The notes below the pieces were generated by a model. The model was not told where the DNA came from. It was given only the letters and a program-made list of their open reading frames with translations, and searched no databases. The translations under genes were made by a program, and so were the position numbers. Shown here in pieces: positions 1-13,073 of a stretch of DNA of 64,000 bases. The stretch's first letter is position 1. Each line of letters opens with the position of its first letter. The stretch comes from Chaetorhynchus papuensis (Eukaryota > Chordata > Aves > Passeriformes > Rhipiduridae): the NCBI GenBank assembly GCA_013396525.1, contig VWYX01000654.1, forward strand, positions 170,987 to 234,986. Direction: 5' to 3'.

Positions 1-1170
1 CTTGAAATATTGCATATTCATTTTAAGATCTGCCACTGGGTCATATTCTGCATCAATCAAGCAGCTGAACTTTTATTTGTCAAGCTTTGATTGAGTTTTG
101 TAGTTAAAAATAAAAAGAAAGGGGGGAAACAAGACCAAAAGTGTATTTTATAGCAGTCTGGGTTAGAATATAGAGCAACGATATGGAGTGGGTTTGGAAG
201 GTGAAAGAATGAGATTGGAAGCTGTGTCTAGCACCAATAAAATTAAAAGAAAGTCCTCAGGGTGAGCAGACAAAGAGGGCACTGAAAGGCCAGTGGGACC
301 AGAAAATTGCCATTTTTCTCAGTGTTAAGATTCTGGCCAGGCACTGGGACAAAGATTTTGGAATCATTATACAAGACCTATATAAACAGTTGGATTTCCA
401 GGTTCTGGGATTATTCACATTAATGACATTTTCATTCAGTTCTCTTCCCCTCTATACTCATTTTAAGGGTGTGTCAGGTATCAGAAAAATCAGACACTAC
501 CAGGGATGTCATGACATCAATCTGGGCTCTTTCGTTAAGAGGAGCATTTCAAAATCTTGTTTGGAACTTCCAGGCCCAGGAGATGATTTTCATTCCTTGG
601 AACCCAAGCTGATCCCTCTCACTGAGAATGGTGGGGGAGTTGTGGCACTGAAATGATGACAAATGTCCTGTTTTCCCCTTGAGGATGGAAAGGTAAGGCT
701 TGGGTTCCCAGCTTCTTCAAGTTCCTGCAATGCCTGTGTAATCAAATTCTTCATCACATTGCTGGCTGAGGAAGGCACGGAGCCGTGTTTTAAGTGCTCG
801 TCTATTTTATGGCTGTGCAATACACAACTCTGGTACCACCACAATCCAGAAACAAAAGAGCTGGAAGTACTCCGGAGTGTAATCTGCATAAATGTGGTGA
901 TTTTGTTTCACAGGGAGTCCTCCGAGAACGTACAAAAAGACAAAGAGTTTACAAGTGCTGGCAACGGGGACAGATCTGGGAGTAAATGCCTCCCATGGCT
1001 GAGGCTAACTTGGGCAGCTCGGACACAAACAGGTTTTCTTCCCTGCACTCTTCAGGAATTTTAGCAGTGGCAGGTCATCATCTTAAAGTCTTCACATGTT
1101 ATCTATAACACAGGCAGAGCCTTATTTTAAAGTTTTGGCTTCAAATCTGTAGCCCAAGACCATGGAAGGG
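1..1170. other. Non-coding DNA, nothing recognised
   Basis: AT-leaning single-copy-looking sequence. The longest open frame (663-1064, 133 codons) has no recognisable domain and no convincing splice-site context, and overlaps an equally open frame on the other strand, so I treat it as chance. No mobile-element end, RNA gene or promoter is seen. Confidence 0.6.
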
Positions 1171-1267
1171 GCTCATTAAAGAGTCACAAAGGCTCGTTAC
1201 AGAGTCACAACTGCTCATTAGAGTCACAAAGGCTCATTAGGGTCACAAAGGCTCATAGAGTCACAGT
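1171..1267. repeat. Short minisatellite, about 5 degenerate units of 17-21 bp
   Basis: Five consecutive units each run from GCTCATTA (or GCTCGTTA) to GAGTCACAAAG with small internal length changes. The later units are shorter than the first two, consistent with slippage or unequal exchange followed by decay. No function is implied. Confidence 0.85.
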
Positions 1268-4200
1268 GTCCTGCTCTGTGCAGAGCTGAAGCACTGCCAG
1301 GTGGGCACACCTCGTCCCAGGGAGTCTCTGGGATTGGCTTATCTGCCATCCACACAGATTTTGCTTTTTCTCTCCGGATTCTCCACCCTCCTCTCCCAAA
1401 CGCTGCGTTGCAAATGTGCGAGCCTTTTAAGGAAGGAATTTTACTGCTCCTTCCCACCACCAAAACAGCAGGACTGGAACAAAAGGGAGAGTTTTCTGAC
1501 TTGGGTTAATTCCTTTTTCTCCTCTGCTTTCCCATCCTCACACACGGAGTTGTTATTAAGATTAAAACACTTGCACACTATCAAGGTATCTGCATCCAGA
1601 ATCAAAAGAATCCTGTCATACTTTGCCAGTTTGCCAGCACCATGTGCCAGACTTTCCAGGCTTCCAGCCTCAGATATCATCATATCAGCAAAGAGGAAAT
1701 ATCAGACGTTGGAGAAGTGTTGTACTCCCAGGAATTCACGCAGCCTTGTTTCCCAGCCAGCTTTCTGTTTCTATAAACACCGAAGGAGTTGCACCCAGCC
1801 ACTGAAGGCAGCAGCAGGCTGGGCATGTGATGACTTCCCAAAGCCACATGGTTGCAGTTATATTTCCATACAGGCACTTGAATATTTCCAACAGTTCCAG
1901 CCTAAGCAATGAGGGTTTGTGGTATCACTAACCCAGACCGTGCTTCTCGCTGCTCTTTCTGTAACTAAAGCTTCTTAGGGATTTTTTAGGGCCATTTATT
2001 TGTTTTTAAGGAAAATGTAATTTGCAGGTTAAGAAAGAGTGCAGGGGGGTCAGGTCTCCTGGGTGCATCCTTCTGAGCTCAGTTACCAGCTTCTCCGTGA
2101 GCATCAGTGTGATAGGAATTGCACTTAATGACTGGATATAGAGCCCTTGGAGATCTTGCATGAAGCAGCTTATTGAGATGCAAAATATTCTTTTGAAGAA
2201 GAGTAGTTCCTCATACTTCTGGGCATGAGTAAGAAAAACACAAGAGTAGATGATGTAACTCCGGGCCTGCACTGCTGGCTCCGAACACTCCGGTTGTAGC
2301 TGAGTTTGTAAAAGTTTCTGCTCCTATTCAGGCCGTGCTTGAGGGGACAGAGCAGCCCAGAAATGCTGTGTGCAGCCAGCCCTCGTGTGCCGCAGCTTTC
2401 TGTCCCATCCAGGCCTCAGGGATGGCCATTAAATTGGCATTTCTAGCAGTCAGCCTTTGCTCCTTATTAATTAGCCTGTAAATCCCTCCTAAATCCCTCA
2501 GGGCAGAGTGTCTGTGGCAGTACAACACCTTTGCACAAGACAAGTAAATCTTTTCCAAGCCAGTGGATGCCCTAGATGGAGGAATGGGAGCCTGGAGGAG
2601 GCTGGATTCAGGTGCTCCCTGTCCCCTGGCATGGCACAAAGAGGTGTCAGTGCTGCCATGCCAATACCAGCAACAAGGGGATGGAGCAGATGATCTGTGC
2701 TGGATATCAACCTGTTGAATTTCCCATTTTATCTGCCCAGAATCCATCTAAATCCTTCTTTCCCCTCTGCTCCCCCTGACACCATCCTGGCAGCAGCCCC
2801 CCACACCCTGACCCTCGTCTAGGCCCCGTTCAGCTCACGCAGGCCCAGCTTTCACCATCTCCTGGTGGTTTTTTCCAGTCGTAAAAGCTGTTATGTGTTC
2901 CTAGAAAACTGAAGAAGTGTGATCCTTTCCTGCAGATGTCTGAAAAAAACCAATTTACAAGTCTGCTGTGGCTTCCATCCAGTGTCCCAATGCTAACACA
3001 GCTCTGGTGCACAAATAAATGCGGCTGAGGAAAAAAAATGTATTTCTGAGGGATAAACTATTAGAGGCCTGGGGAAATATTCATTTTTGGGTGAAAGAAA
3101 CCCAAACAACTAAAGCATGAAATGAAGCAAAAAAGCACAGCTGATTTTTATAACTTCATTTACATGTTCTGTGTGTATGCTAAAGAAAAAGTTTCCTGGA
3201 ATTGTGGGATATATCCACAATTTCTTTGACTCGGAGCTGTCACGCTGGCCTGCCCACAGCAGGCATGTGTTTTCCATCCATGAGCTCCTTTTATGATTAA
3301 ATGTACTGAGCATATGTAAGAGGAGTGTGGCAACGTCCAGCAGCTGAAATCCCAATTATTGAGTGGCTGCTGGATGGGAATTCACTTTCACGCAGTGTGT
3401 TTGAGGTGAGGACAGGAGGAAAAGGAGCCATCCAGAGACATGAGGGATGGGAACCCAGGGGCATCTTGGGGCTCCCTGACTTGGCAGCAAAACCCAATTT
3501 TGCTGCCTCTGGGATGGGGAGAGAGGCCCAGGCTGATGTCTCCCAGCTCCGTCCTGGAGGAAGGGGAGGCAGGAAAGATCCCTTCCAAGTCAAGCCATGT
3601 GTTTCATCTCCTCTGAGAAGAAAAGGCAAGTGATGATGCATTTTTTTTTTGCTGCTGTGCAGCTTTGGAGGAGCAGCCCAACATCTGCAGGGAGCAGCAA
3701 GGCCGGGGCTGCTCAGAACCTGCAAACCCCGGCTCCACCTGCACCAAAACCCAGCCTGAGCGTGCCTGGAACATTTCATAAAACACCATAATAATCGGGG
3801 ATAACTTTATATTCCATCTCCCCCTGTGGTCTCAGACGGAAGAGGAAGAAAATGACAGGCAGGCAAAGGGTGATTCTTTAATTTTATTTCTCTTTCAAGC
3901 CACGAGGGAATGGGCTGGTAGGTGTTGCAGGGGAGAAAGTGTAAAAATTCAGGCTGGGAAGACAGACAGAAGCTGGCTGAGGGCGTGGGTGTGTTTGGGT
4001 CAGAGCAGGAATGGTGTGGCAATGCTCTGAGGAGGAGCACAGCAGAACTATGTGTCACCAGACAGCAGCTAAAGAGGAAGAAAATGCAACAGGAACTGGA
4101 AGAATTGTTACTTTTCAAATTCTTCCTCCCCAGGTCATTTTTGGACCGACTCAATTTTTCCACATTGGCCGTGGTGAAAGCATTAGAATACCGTTCGTGC

Positions 4201-6419
4201 CTAGGAGAAAGGTGTGTGTTTGCAATTAAATGCAATGCAGCCAGTCTGTACTGCGCTGTGGCTAAAAATTCTTCGGTGACAGGAAATCTGCAATGAAAAT
4301 GTTGCCTGAGAAAAAAGTAATTAAAGCCTGGCTCAGGCTCTCACACACTGTTCCTAGAGACAGCTCCTCTTAACTCAACCTGCTTTTTCTTGACGTTTGT
4401 CACACGAGCTGCTTTGCACCTTTAGCACAAAGCAGGGATTAACCTAAGAGATGCAGGAGTTTTCTGAGCTCCCCACCACAGAAAAATCAAAAGCCAGAGC
4501 AACCCACCAGCGCCGTGGTGCACCTCTGTGTGATTTTATAAATAGGGGCGAGAGGGAAAGAATTACACTTTGCCCCCAGGTTCAGACTGCTTGGTAAGAA
4601 TCTCAGACACTTTAAGTAGGCGCCACAAATTGTGTAAGCCCTGACCTGCTGGCTCGCTGCCTAGTTCACATGACAGAGATATCTGATGGTTTTGGCAAGG
4701 CAGATTGAGGTGGAAAGGTGCCTAGAAACCAACAGAAACAGGGCAGCCATCCTGAGGGGGTTGGAAAGGAAACAGAGCTGTAAGGTGCAGCCCTGTGCTC
4801 TCTGGGGAGAAAGAAAGGAGTGGGATTTTTGTTATAATAAACCTGTTTGATCCCTTTCCTTTCCTACCACACGGACAGGAAGCAGGAGGAGCACATTTAT
4901 ATTTTGAAGGCGAAGGGGTTGATATTTTCAATCCTCAGGGCAGTTTTTAAATGAGTGTAATGACACTGAGCATGTGCCTCACCCAAAGCAAAGCCACTCC
5001 ACTTTTACTACAGCTCCTCTCTTTGTGCAGCATCTCGTCTCCAGGATTTGGGAGTGTGAAAAACACAATAACACCCGTCCAACCATTGCTCCTCTGGGGT
5101 GCCTTTTCCATCAGGGCATTTTCCCCTTTCCTCAAGCTGTTGCAGCAGTGAGGTGGAGGCAGGCAGCTGCCAGATGTGATACAGCCTCAGGGCACAATGC
5201 GATAGGAAGTCAGGAAAATAAGATGTTGGATGCAGGAAGCATCACTGCTAAAATTGCTGCTCCCAAGAATTCCCCCCCACCTTTTGTTCAAGTGCCTCTC
5301 CGCCCTGGCAGCCCAATATTTTCAAAAGTGAGCTTCAAAAAAAGATTTGTTATCTATATTCAAGCACTGCTAAGAAGAAAGGAGGATCCATGAAGGGCTT
5401 TTTATCATCTGCCACTACAATTCCACCACTCTCACACTGAGGAGAGTGCAGCAAAGAATAGAAAGAAGAAGAAAATAGGAGAAGAAATAGAAGATGAAAA
5501 CCACTGAAATCCAGTGAAATGAAGGGTGAAAAGAAGGAAAAAAGCTGTTAAAACCTTCCTCAAGCGCTTTCTTTCTGCTATCACACGTTACTCACTTTGC
5601 ACAACCTCTCGCCACAGATATTTCTTTTCTTCACTGGGTTCCCTACCAGGCAATTGATTGGGGCTTTAACTGCCATTAGCAAATGAAAGACAGCGAGGTA
5701 ATTAAGAATCAGGATGTCAGAAAGGGAGAACTATTTGCTGAGTGATTTACTGATGATTAATTTTGTACTAATGTTCTTGCACACACCGAGCTCGTATTAC
5801 TCACAACCAGCTCATAACCAGGCAGCTCAAAAAAGCAGCTTTGTTCTAATTGCATCCATATAAACCCATCCTACAACTGAGCAGCATCAAGAGATTTGCT
5901 CGTGTGAGTCCTCTACCACAATGGTGTCATTTTTAAAGCCTCTTCCCTACTGCCATATTTATTTGATTTACGGGTAAAATTTGTCAAATAGTCCCATCAG
6001 AAAATGAGTCCTTAAAGCATCTTAGAAAACCTATAACAAAAAATATCCACCAAAGGGCTCCCCTGTGCTATTAGTATTTGTACTGCTGTGGTGCCTGAGG
6101 CCCCAGCTGAGATCAAGGCCCTGGTGGTGGCCAGTGTACAACAAGATAATGAGAGACAGGTTTCCCTCACTGCCCTGCCACGACCAAAAAAAAAGAGAAA
6201 TAGACTGAGAAAAGGTGGCTGGAGAAACAGATCTCTGAAAATAACCCAATTATCCTGTTTCCAAGCCAGATCATCACTAAGATCATGAAATGTGCACCCA
6301 AAATGTCGCTGTCAGGTTGGAGAGGTTCAGCTGGTGATGCTGGCACAGGTGCAGAGCTCCTAAGTCACATCTTGCCTGTCCAAAACTTGAATTTGGGAAT
6401 AAAACCAGCTTTGCCCTTG
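1268..6419. other. Non-coding DNA, mostly featureless
   Basis: No recognisable exon, RNA gene or interspersed repeat. A 203-codon open frame at 1301-1912 has low-complexity, domain-free content and is within chance for a window this size. A purine-rich strand bias is visible around 5455-5545. One AT-rich stretch (5640-5960) is listed separately as a regulatory candidate. Confidence 0.6.
5640..5960. promoter_or_regulatory. Candidate conserved non-coding element (homeodomain-rich)
   Basis: AT-rich, non-repetitive stretch with several homeodomain-type cores, including TAATTA at 5699-5704, a CCATTAGC-type core near 5673 and a GATTAATTTT run near 5756. This texture is typical of enhancers near vertebrate developmental genes. 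It is inference from motif density only; the motifs are short and common by chance. Confidence 0.25.
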
Positions 6420-6858
6420 ATGCCTTAGGTTTTAATTTTTGTATTTTTCAAATCCTGCACTGCCCAGTGTGGAACTCTGAAGTTTCCTGGAGCCTGTTCA
6501 TTTCTGCTCTCTCCTGCTGGGCACACACAACAAAGCCTCTCCGGGCCTGCTCTCCAAGGACACCCAGACCCTCCTAGGCCCAAAAAGTAGAAACCAAAAG
6601 CCTCTGAAAGGGGGGCAAGCTGAGGGGAATTCCATCATTAAACTGAAGCTTTAATTGGAGAATTAACCCTGAGATGCAAATGAACCAAACCTATCAAAGT
6701 GTGAAGAACTCGTGACCTCTCGTCCATCTCGGGGCCCATCTGGGCAGCAGCCTCTGGCTCCCCAGGGGTACCTTTGAAGGCCTTTCCAATAAATCCCCAC
6801 CTTTATTCCCTTTACTCCTGTCTAGGCTCTGTTTTTAGGTGGCCTCTTAAGGCATCAC
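6420..6858. repeat. 439-bp direct duplication, copy A
   Basis: This segment matches 16824-17262 in the same orientation. By eye the two copies differ at 12 of 439 positions (about 97 percent identity) with no net insertion or deletion: the offset is 10404 at both ends. Flanking bases differ immediately outside the match and I see no target-site duplication or terminal repeat, so it looks like a local segmental duplication and not a transposon. Both copies keep TTAATTGG (6651-6658), a perfect POU octamer ATGCAAAT (6674-6681) and a TCF/LEF-type ATCAAAG (6693-6699), so a regulatory module is a reasonable but unproven reading. An uncatalogued repeat family is the alternative. Confidence 0.93.
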
Positions 6859-8707
6859 CCTCTCTCAGGTGCAGGTTACTGAAGGAAGAAGAAAATCCCA
6901 AAGCAAGTGGGGCTCTGTAAAGCAAAATAATTGATCCAATGCTGCAACACAGAGCGTGAGGCAGGAGCAGGAAGGCCCCTTTGGATGGAGCAGGAGCTCG
7001 GAGAGCTCGTGTTACGAATAAGGCATCATTACTGATTTCTTCCACTTCTGGGGTTTGATTTAGAAAATCATTTGTGGACAACGATAATTCATCGATTTAA
7101 GTTCTTACACAGAAATCCATGAACTGTGCAACTGATTCCGCCAGGCCTGAGCCAACAGGGCTGGCTCAAGGTTTATCTCGAAGGATTATAAAGTGCAATT
7201 GGCAAAATGTCAGTTCTTTATTATTGCTTTTCACAAGCCAAAAAAGGCTGTGTTAAATTGGGGTTAAGGCTGACCTTACAGAACAGCAATTTAGGGTAAT
7301 ACCAATCGCCTTAAAAACACTGTGTCACTAAAGCAAATCTGTTAAAATCCAAGGGGTCAAAATCAAGGTTAAAATGACAGAAAAAGAAAACATGTATTAA
7401 TGGTATGGAAATTCCATGCAAACATTCCTGGCTCTGTCAGCTTCAGAAGAAATTCTCATGTGAAGTAGCTGGCTTTTTAAGTCATCATCAAATGCCATTA
7501 TCGTTTTCTCTCAAGAGAACGTTTGCTGTCACTAAAAGACCTCTCATTCTACTGGGATAATCAGAGAAAGGGTAGGTTTTGAGATGAGAAAAGACTAAAA
7601 GAACTTCCCATGTTTAACCAGAGTAAAACAAGCCAGATTTATTTAGGCAGAGGAGATGATTGTTCCTTATAAACATCCCAGTTTACAGGCAGGGAAGGGC
7701 ACAAGAAAGGATGGGAATAAATTATCCAGGAGTGAACTCAGCTCTGACTGAGGAGGATCCTTGCTGGCAGGGCACTGACATCCTGAAATAAGCTTATATT
7801 CTGAATTATTTGGAAAGGGAGAACAAGCAATATTCGGAATTATTTGGAAAGGCAAAGCTGCAAGTTTAACTATTAAGCTATAGACTGATAAATTCTTTAG
7901 ATTTAGTGTGTTAAGGGATCTCCTGTGACAGTTTTGACCTGAGGTAAAAGACCTCTGAGATCTTTCTCCTTGTCCAGCAGCTGGTGCCAGGAGAGGAAAG
8001 GAAGAATTCATCTCTGTTAGGAGCTGCCAAGGCTTCATAGCTATTTGAATTAGATTTTTGAAAATAAAAAAACCATGGGCATTCAACTGTGTACAAATTA
8101 ATACTTCATCATGACTGAGATCAATAGGAAATGGCAGCCAGTCTGAGAAGTGGAATTCGTGGGGCATTCCTGAGGGAATTCTCTGTATTTGCTGTTTTGG
8201 CAGCTTCGACCAACTTTCAGTTACTAAGAAAAACATGAGAAAAAAATGACCATTAGGGCCATAAAATGAATTCAAATATAGCCCTTGTGTGAGATTTCTA
8301 TGAATTTTAATTTAATGGGGAATGTCTGTAATGTTCTAGTAAATGTTTCTGGACAAGGGAAGTCAGATGTGGAAGGCAAGGCAAGATTTATGGAAGAATC
8401 TCTTCCTTCTTTATTTCAAGTTCCACAGGATTAACTGTTTCCCTTGTAAGATTTTGGAGAGTTAATTCTGCCACCAAAAAGTAGTTGCTGCATTTACAGG
8501 GAAAAATATTTGACAAGCACAAGGAAATGAATGAACCTGTGCTCCTATGAAGCATCCAAGTTCAATCATTTCCCAGTGAAAAGCATTTTCATGGCAGGGA
8601 TTTTTAAGTGCTCCTGGTATTTATGAAAGGAGGGAGACCCTGAGCTTCCCCCATGCCTCTTTAACTCTCAACACAGAGCAAAAAAGAATCATTTGCCTTC
8701 AGACTTG
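6859..8707. other. Non-coding DNA with no gene
   Basis: Ordinary non-coding sequence. A 202-codon open frame on the minus strand (7667-8275) was considered; it has no domain, contains a small tandem duplication in its middle and carries no splice context. No other structure is seen apart from the repeat at 7796-7852. Confidence 0.6.
7796..7852. repeat. Small tandem duplication, 34-bp period
   Basis: A 23-base core running from ATATTC to GGAAAGG occurs at 7796-7818 and again at 7830-7852, with a single T-to-G difference and about 11 unrelated bases between. It is a small local duplication without apparent function. Confidence 0.85.
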
Positions 8708-8879
8708 CTGTTTTCGAGGATTCTTTTCCCTGTTTTCACAGCAAGTCCTCTGAAGGAAAGTCAGATGGAAGAAACTCTCCAAAAATATAGTGAAGGGAAA
8801 AGAGTAAAATGAGTGAATTTTGGCTGTTCTGAACCCATCCAGGATTCAGGGAGGTTCCCAGTTCCTTCTGAAATTCCTC
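8708..8879 (+). repeat. 172-bp inverted duplication, left arm
   Basis: This segment is the reverse complement of 12338-12509. By eye there are 9 differences over 172 bases (about 95 percent identity) and no net indel. The match begins at CTGTTTTC and ends at TTCCTC, and similarity falls away sharply outside. The arms are separated by about 3.46 kb. If one transcript spanned both arms they could fold into a long, nearly perfect duplex. No transposase, terminal motif or target-site duplication was seen. Confidence 0.93.
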
Positions 8880-11800
8880 TGAATATCACAGCCCTCCTGC
8901 TCCAGCCAGGAGAAATCTACTCACCCCCTTTTAGCATCAAGGCAGAGACAGGGGAGGTTTTTTCTCTGCAAACTTTGCCACAAATAATTACTTTTATCTT
9001 TTTTTCCTTAAAGGGAAACATCCTGAAGAATCTCTGACAGGAGCAAATTTAGTAGGAGAAGCTGAGATATTTGGATTTCCTTTAACTCCCTGAGTTTTGG
9101 TGCACAAATACCTAGGAATCTCTGCGTCCGTGTGATTCCACACCTCGTGAAACAGAGGAAATCACTGAGTGCTGGGAAATATTCCCATCTTTGGGGCAGT
9201 GGCTTGTCCCAGATTTGGCAAGGGAGGACTGACTCCTATCATCAAATCTTTCTTTTCAGAACCCAAATCATTCCACGACTCCATGATTTTATGTACTTGT
9301 TCCTTCCTCAGAATGGCTCAGGTGAGATTTCATTGAACTTCCCTGGAAGGAATTGATTTTCCTAAAATTCAGCAACACTATTTCCACCTCTGCAATTTTC
9401 TTTAAAGTCAGGCTGCTCTTATCAGAAATGTGGAATTGAAGAAACCCACATCAGTTTCCCCTGTTTCTTTCTGCTTGCATGATTTAAAAAAATAAAATAA
9501 AATAATAGAACTCTTTTATTACAAAGTGCATTTGGAAGGCTTTGCCTTGTTGCTATACAATTAGAGATTTTGTGTCAGCACCCCAGGCCCAGAGCCAAAT
9601 CACAAAAATAAAGGAGAGAGGATGAAATGTGCACGCTTTTTGTGATATCATCACAGGTAAACAAAGAGGGAAGGCAAAGGCACCAACATGAAGCTGCCAG
9701 GACTAATGATGGGGTGGGATATGGGGCACAGAGTGAACAAAGAATGAGAAAAAGCATCCAGTGTTCCACGGCTGCACCTCGTAGGTGTCCACAGGACACC
9801 TCTCCCGAAATCCTGGCACGTTCAACTTCCAGGGGTCACTCAGCTGCAAGGCTCTGTCAGCCTTTAATCTTGAGCTGGATATTGAATATTCTTCTATCCT
9901 AAAAGAAACTTAAACCCTCATGGTGCTGGAATATTTGTTAGCCAGAAAGTCCTCTAAGCACGAAGAAAAAAAATTCATTTTCTAAGAATGGGAACTTCAG
10001 GCCTAATAAATGTGAAAGCTCACACTGACATTTTTTTAATTAACAGGGATTCTTTTCCTGGTTATCCATTTTCTCACTACTTGTTGGGCGTCAGTACCTT
10101 TCTGCCCTCCACCTTTCTGTAAAATATATCTGAAATTAATCCATGGGTTCAACAATTAATAGAAATGCAGAGAAGAACATGCATAGGAAGAGAGACTGTG
10201 AACCTCTTTCCCTAGAAAGTGAGATATACAAATAGTATTAAATGAGTTTTGGGGTTTGGTATGAAAAACGCTGCAATAAGTCCTGAAATAGGAATTCTTT
10301 TTTTTATTTTAAGCAAAGGTTTGTGCACAAGCTGTTGAAATTCAAGTGGGGTACTGTTAGATGGGATAAATCGCAGCTTACATATTGTAAAAGGGATCCT
10401 GTGTTGGGAGTTCTCAAACGTTTCCACTTGAGGAAATAGATTTTCTCATAGATAATTCTTCCTCGCTTTTGATTATAAAATATCTCATGTGTATCTAGCG
10501 TAATTTGCTTGCATGGGATCCAAGTGCAAGCAGGAAACAATTCGGACTATTTTACATTGTCTATTAATTAAAGCCGAGAGAAATTAGGAGGGGTCACAAA
10601 AATGTCATCCCTTTGAAGCAACCTCAAGATCCAGAGGAACAGACCATAAAGGGCAGTAAAAGCTGTGAGACACAGAACAAAACACCTGAGGTCAATGACT
10701 GTGAGGTGCAAATGAGGCCCAGGACACACCTTGTGCTGAGTGAACGGTCTGTTTATTAATAAACAGAGATTGGTATGTGGAAAACAATATTTTTCCATCC
10801 TCATCCTGAGTCAAGTAAGCAACATTTAAGTCGGGTTTTAATTGGGCCTTTTGCAGGCAGCAACTCCGTTGGAGAAATTCGGATTCGAAGGAGCTCTTAA
10901 GAGCTGGAATTTTCCAGTGCTGCAACTTTGCTTCAGGGGGTCTTGGCTTTTGTTGAATGGCCCTTGGATAGGAGCGAAATAAAACACAGCCTTGGCAAGG
11001 AAAGGGGATAACGTAAGAGGGAAAGACAATGGTGCAGGAGTCCATGGCAAAAAATCAAAGGCAGGAGTTGTTCCACTCATCAGATTGAAAGCGGCGAGGA
11101 GAAAAGCGGCAGCAGCAGGACGTAGCTGTGAAAACAGAGCCCGTGTTTTTGTGCCCTGTTAGACTCAGCACCTCTCACTGGCACTTTGATATCAAAGTTC
11201 TTGTCCTGACAACTCATTTACCTACAGCGCCATCAGGAAGGGATATCGGCACATCCCTTCTTTCTGCCGTGAACTGATTCATTAATAAAATATCACTAAT
11301 TGCAGAGGCGGTGGAGCAAAGCGGCCTTGTGGAATATGAATTTTGAGGGCTGCTAGCACTGCTGAGCTCGGAGAGGGGAGGGAAATCTGATGTGTTTTGC
11401 AGACAGAGCTGTTTGCCTGACGGAGCATCGCATTAATGAGGCGAACTCCGACTTTTGCTCAGTGGAGAGATCAAGACGTAAATATCAGGGTGTAACCCTG
11501 CAGAGGAAAATCCTCTAAAGACTTGTTGAAAGATGTGGTATCAAATGAATTGCTCGCTTCTTAGAGACTGCTTTGATATTTATTGGTTCAAATTGCTCCA
11601 CTGACTCACTCTTGCATAAGCTTTCATGCCCCATTTTAATCTTGACATTTCGGGAAGCCAGGCTGAGGCAGGGTAATGACTGGGTTTACAAAGGATCAAA
11701 ATGAAAAAGAAGAAGCTGGGCTGTAATAATTATAGCCTGTGTAAAAAAAAAAAAAAATATATATACATTGAGAAAACAGAGTGAGAAATGATCATCCAGT

Positions 11801-12337
11801 AATGAATGGGGCAGTAATGCCAAGACGTTTAGAAAATAGAGCCCTGGCTTTGGGAAGTCAGGCAGTGCTGGATTTGTGTTTCAAGGTACACAAATGGTTT
11901 TAGTGTCTGTCTGGGGGTGTCGTCTTCTCCACACAACCTCCTGAAGTCACAGAGCTGAGATCTTGGGGATTTATGTGGGAAATAAATTTCACTTGCGCCC
12001 TGAATTCTGGGGACATGGGACAACTAGGGAATAGGGAAGGCATTAAATGGGCTGAAATCTGCCTTAACCCTTCCAAAAGATGCTCCAGCACTGCAGCTTC
12101 CATTTCTCTTCTGTTGGTACAGGTAAAATGAGATTTATTGTTCAAGACGAGGCCTAACTGTGAGCAGGCCGTGAACTTCACCCAGTGCACTGTGTCCAAT
12201 GGCAGCAGTGGAGGATGGGATAAAATATGGGATAAATGTCTGACACCCAGGGGAAAACCTGCCTTAACACACCTGGAGAAGGCCATTTTTCAGGGTAAAA
12301 TGGGGCACAGTGAGGCCGGGTCAGCTTTCACATTTCT
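8880..12337. other. Non-coding spacer between the inverted arms
   Basis: About 3.46 kb of non-coding sequence, mildly AT-rich. No mobile element or exon is recognised that would explain why the flanking arms are inverted copies. It holds a short A-rich tract with AAATAAAATAAAATAA at about 9487-9505, a run of A followed by TATATATA near 11742-11764, and a regulatory candidate at 11215-11480. Confidence 0.6.
11215..11480. promoter_or_regulatory. Candidate conserved non-coding element with short hairpin
   Basis: Non-repetitive stretch with several regulatory-type cores: GCATTAATGAG near 11430, CACTAATTGC near 11293 and a perfect 8-bp inverted repeat (GAAGGGAT at 11237-11244, ATCCCTTC at 11253-11260). 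It is richer in CpG than the surrounding AT-rich DNA. Function is inferred from texture only and would stand or fall on cross-species alignment. Confidence 0.22.
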
Positions 12338-12509
12338 GAGGAATTTCAGAAGGAACTGGGAACCTCCCTGAATCCTGGCTGGGCTCAGAAGAGCCAACAC
12401 TCACTCATTTTACTCTTTTCCCTTCACTGTATTTTTGGAGAGTTTCTTCCATCTGACTTTCCCTTAGAGGACTTGCTGTGAAAACAGGGAAAAGAATCCT
12501 TGAAAACAG
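12338..12509 (-). repeat. 172-bp inverted duplication, right arm
   Basis: Reverse-complement partner of 8708-8879 (9 differences by eye, no net indel). About 565 bp downstream lies an independent 169-bp tandem duplication, so this part of the window has been rearranged more than once. Confidence 0.93.
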
Positions 12510-13073
12510 GTGACCTCTGGGATGTTGTATCTCAGCCTGTCCCCACTCCCCGGCAGATGGATACTGGTGAGAGTTTGGTGCCCACTGCAACAAAGAGCAC
12601 CCAGCATTTTGAAGACTCCAGGACTGAAAGCATTACTGGGGCAAACCCTTTGAATAAGGGAAAATACCAGCGTGCTTCAAGTATTAGTAAACAAATGATT
12701 CAAAGCAGACACTGAGGCCCACAAGGACAGTGATTCACTGCCTGAGGAATTCGTGCCAGCTTTAATTCTCACCTGAGCAATACCTGGAGCTGCTGGGTGC
12801 ACTGGAGCAGCCTGCAGCTCCCTCTCTGTCACTGCTCAGTCTCACTGTCTGGACATGCATTTGGGAGCTGAAGCAGTGAGGATGGAATCAGAAATAGCTG
12901 TGGTTAACCCAGTCATTCAGAAAAAGACCTGTGCTCTGCATTCAGAACAAATGGGCCCTCTTGGAGCTGCTGGGGCTCCTTATTTTCCAGTTGCTCCCGA
13001 GATCTCAGCTTCCTTTAATCACATCACAACCTCAGACCCGCAGCCCTGGAGGGCAGAGATTTCTCTGTGTTTC
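12510..13073. other. Non-coding DNA, nothing recognised
   Basis: Short stretch between the inverted arm and the tandem duplication. An open frame at 12855-13172 (105 codons) runs into the first tandem copy; it lacks a recognisable domain and is treated as chance. Confidence 0.55.

Noticed and set aside
1301..1912. 203-codon open frame, plus strand
   Set aside because: No domain or conserved-looking motif and Ser/Leu-rich composition. About one frame of this length is expected by chance in a window of this size.
7667..8275. 202-codon open frame, minus strand
   Set aside because: No recognisable family, spans a small tandem duplication, lacks splice or promoter context.
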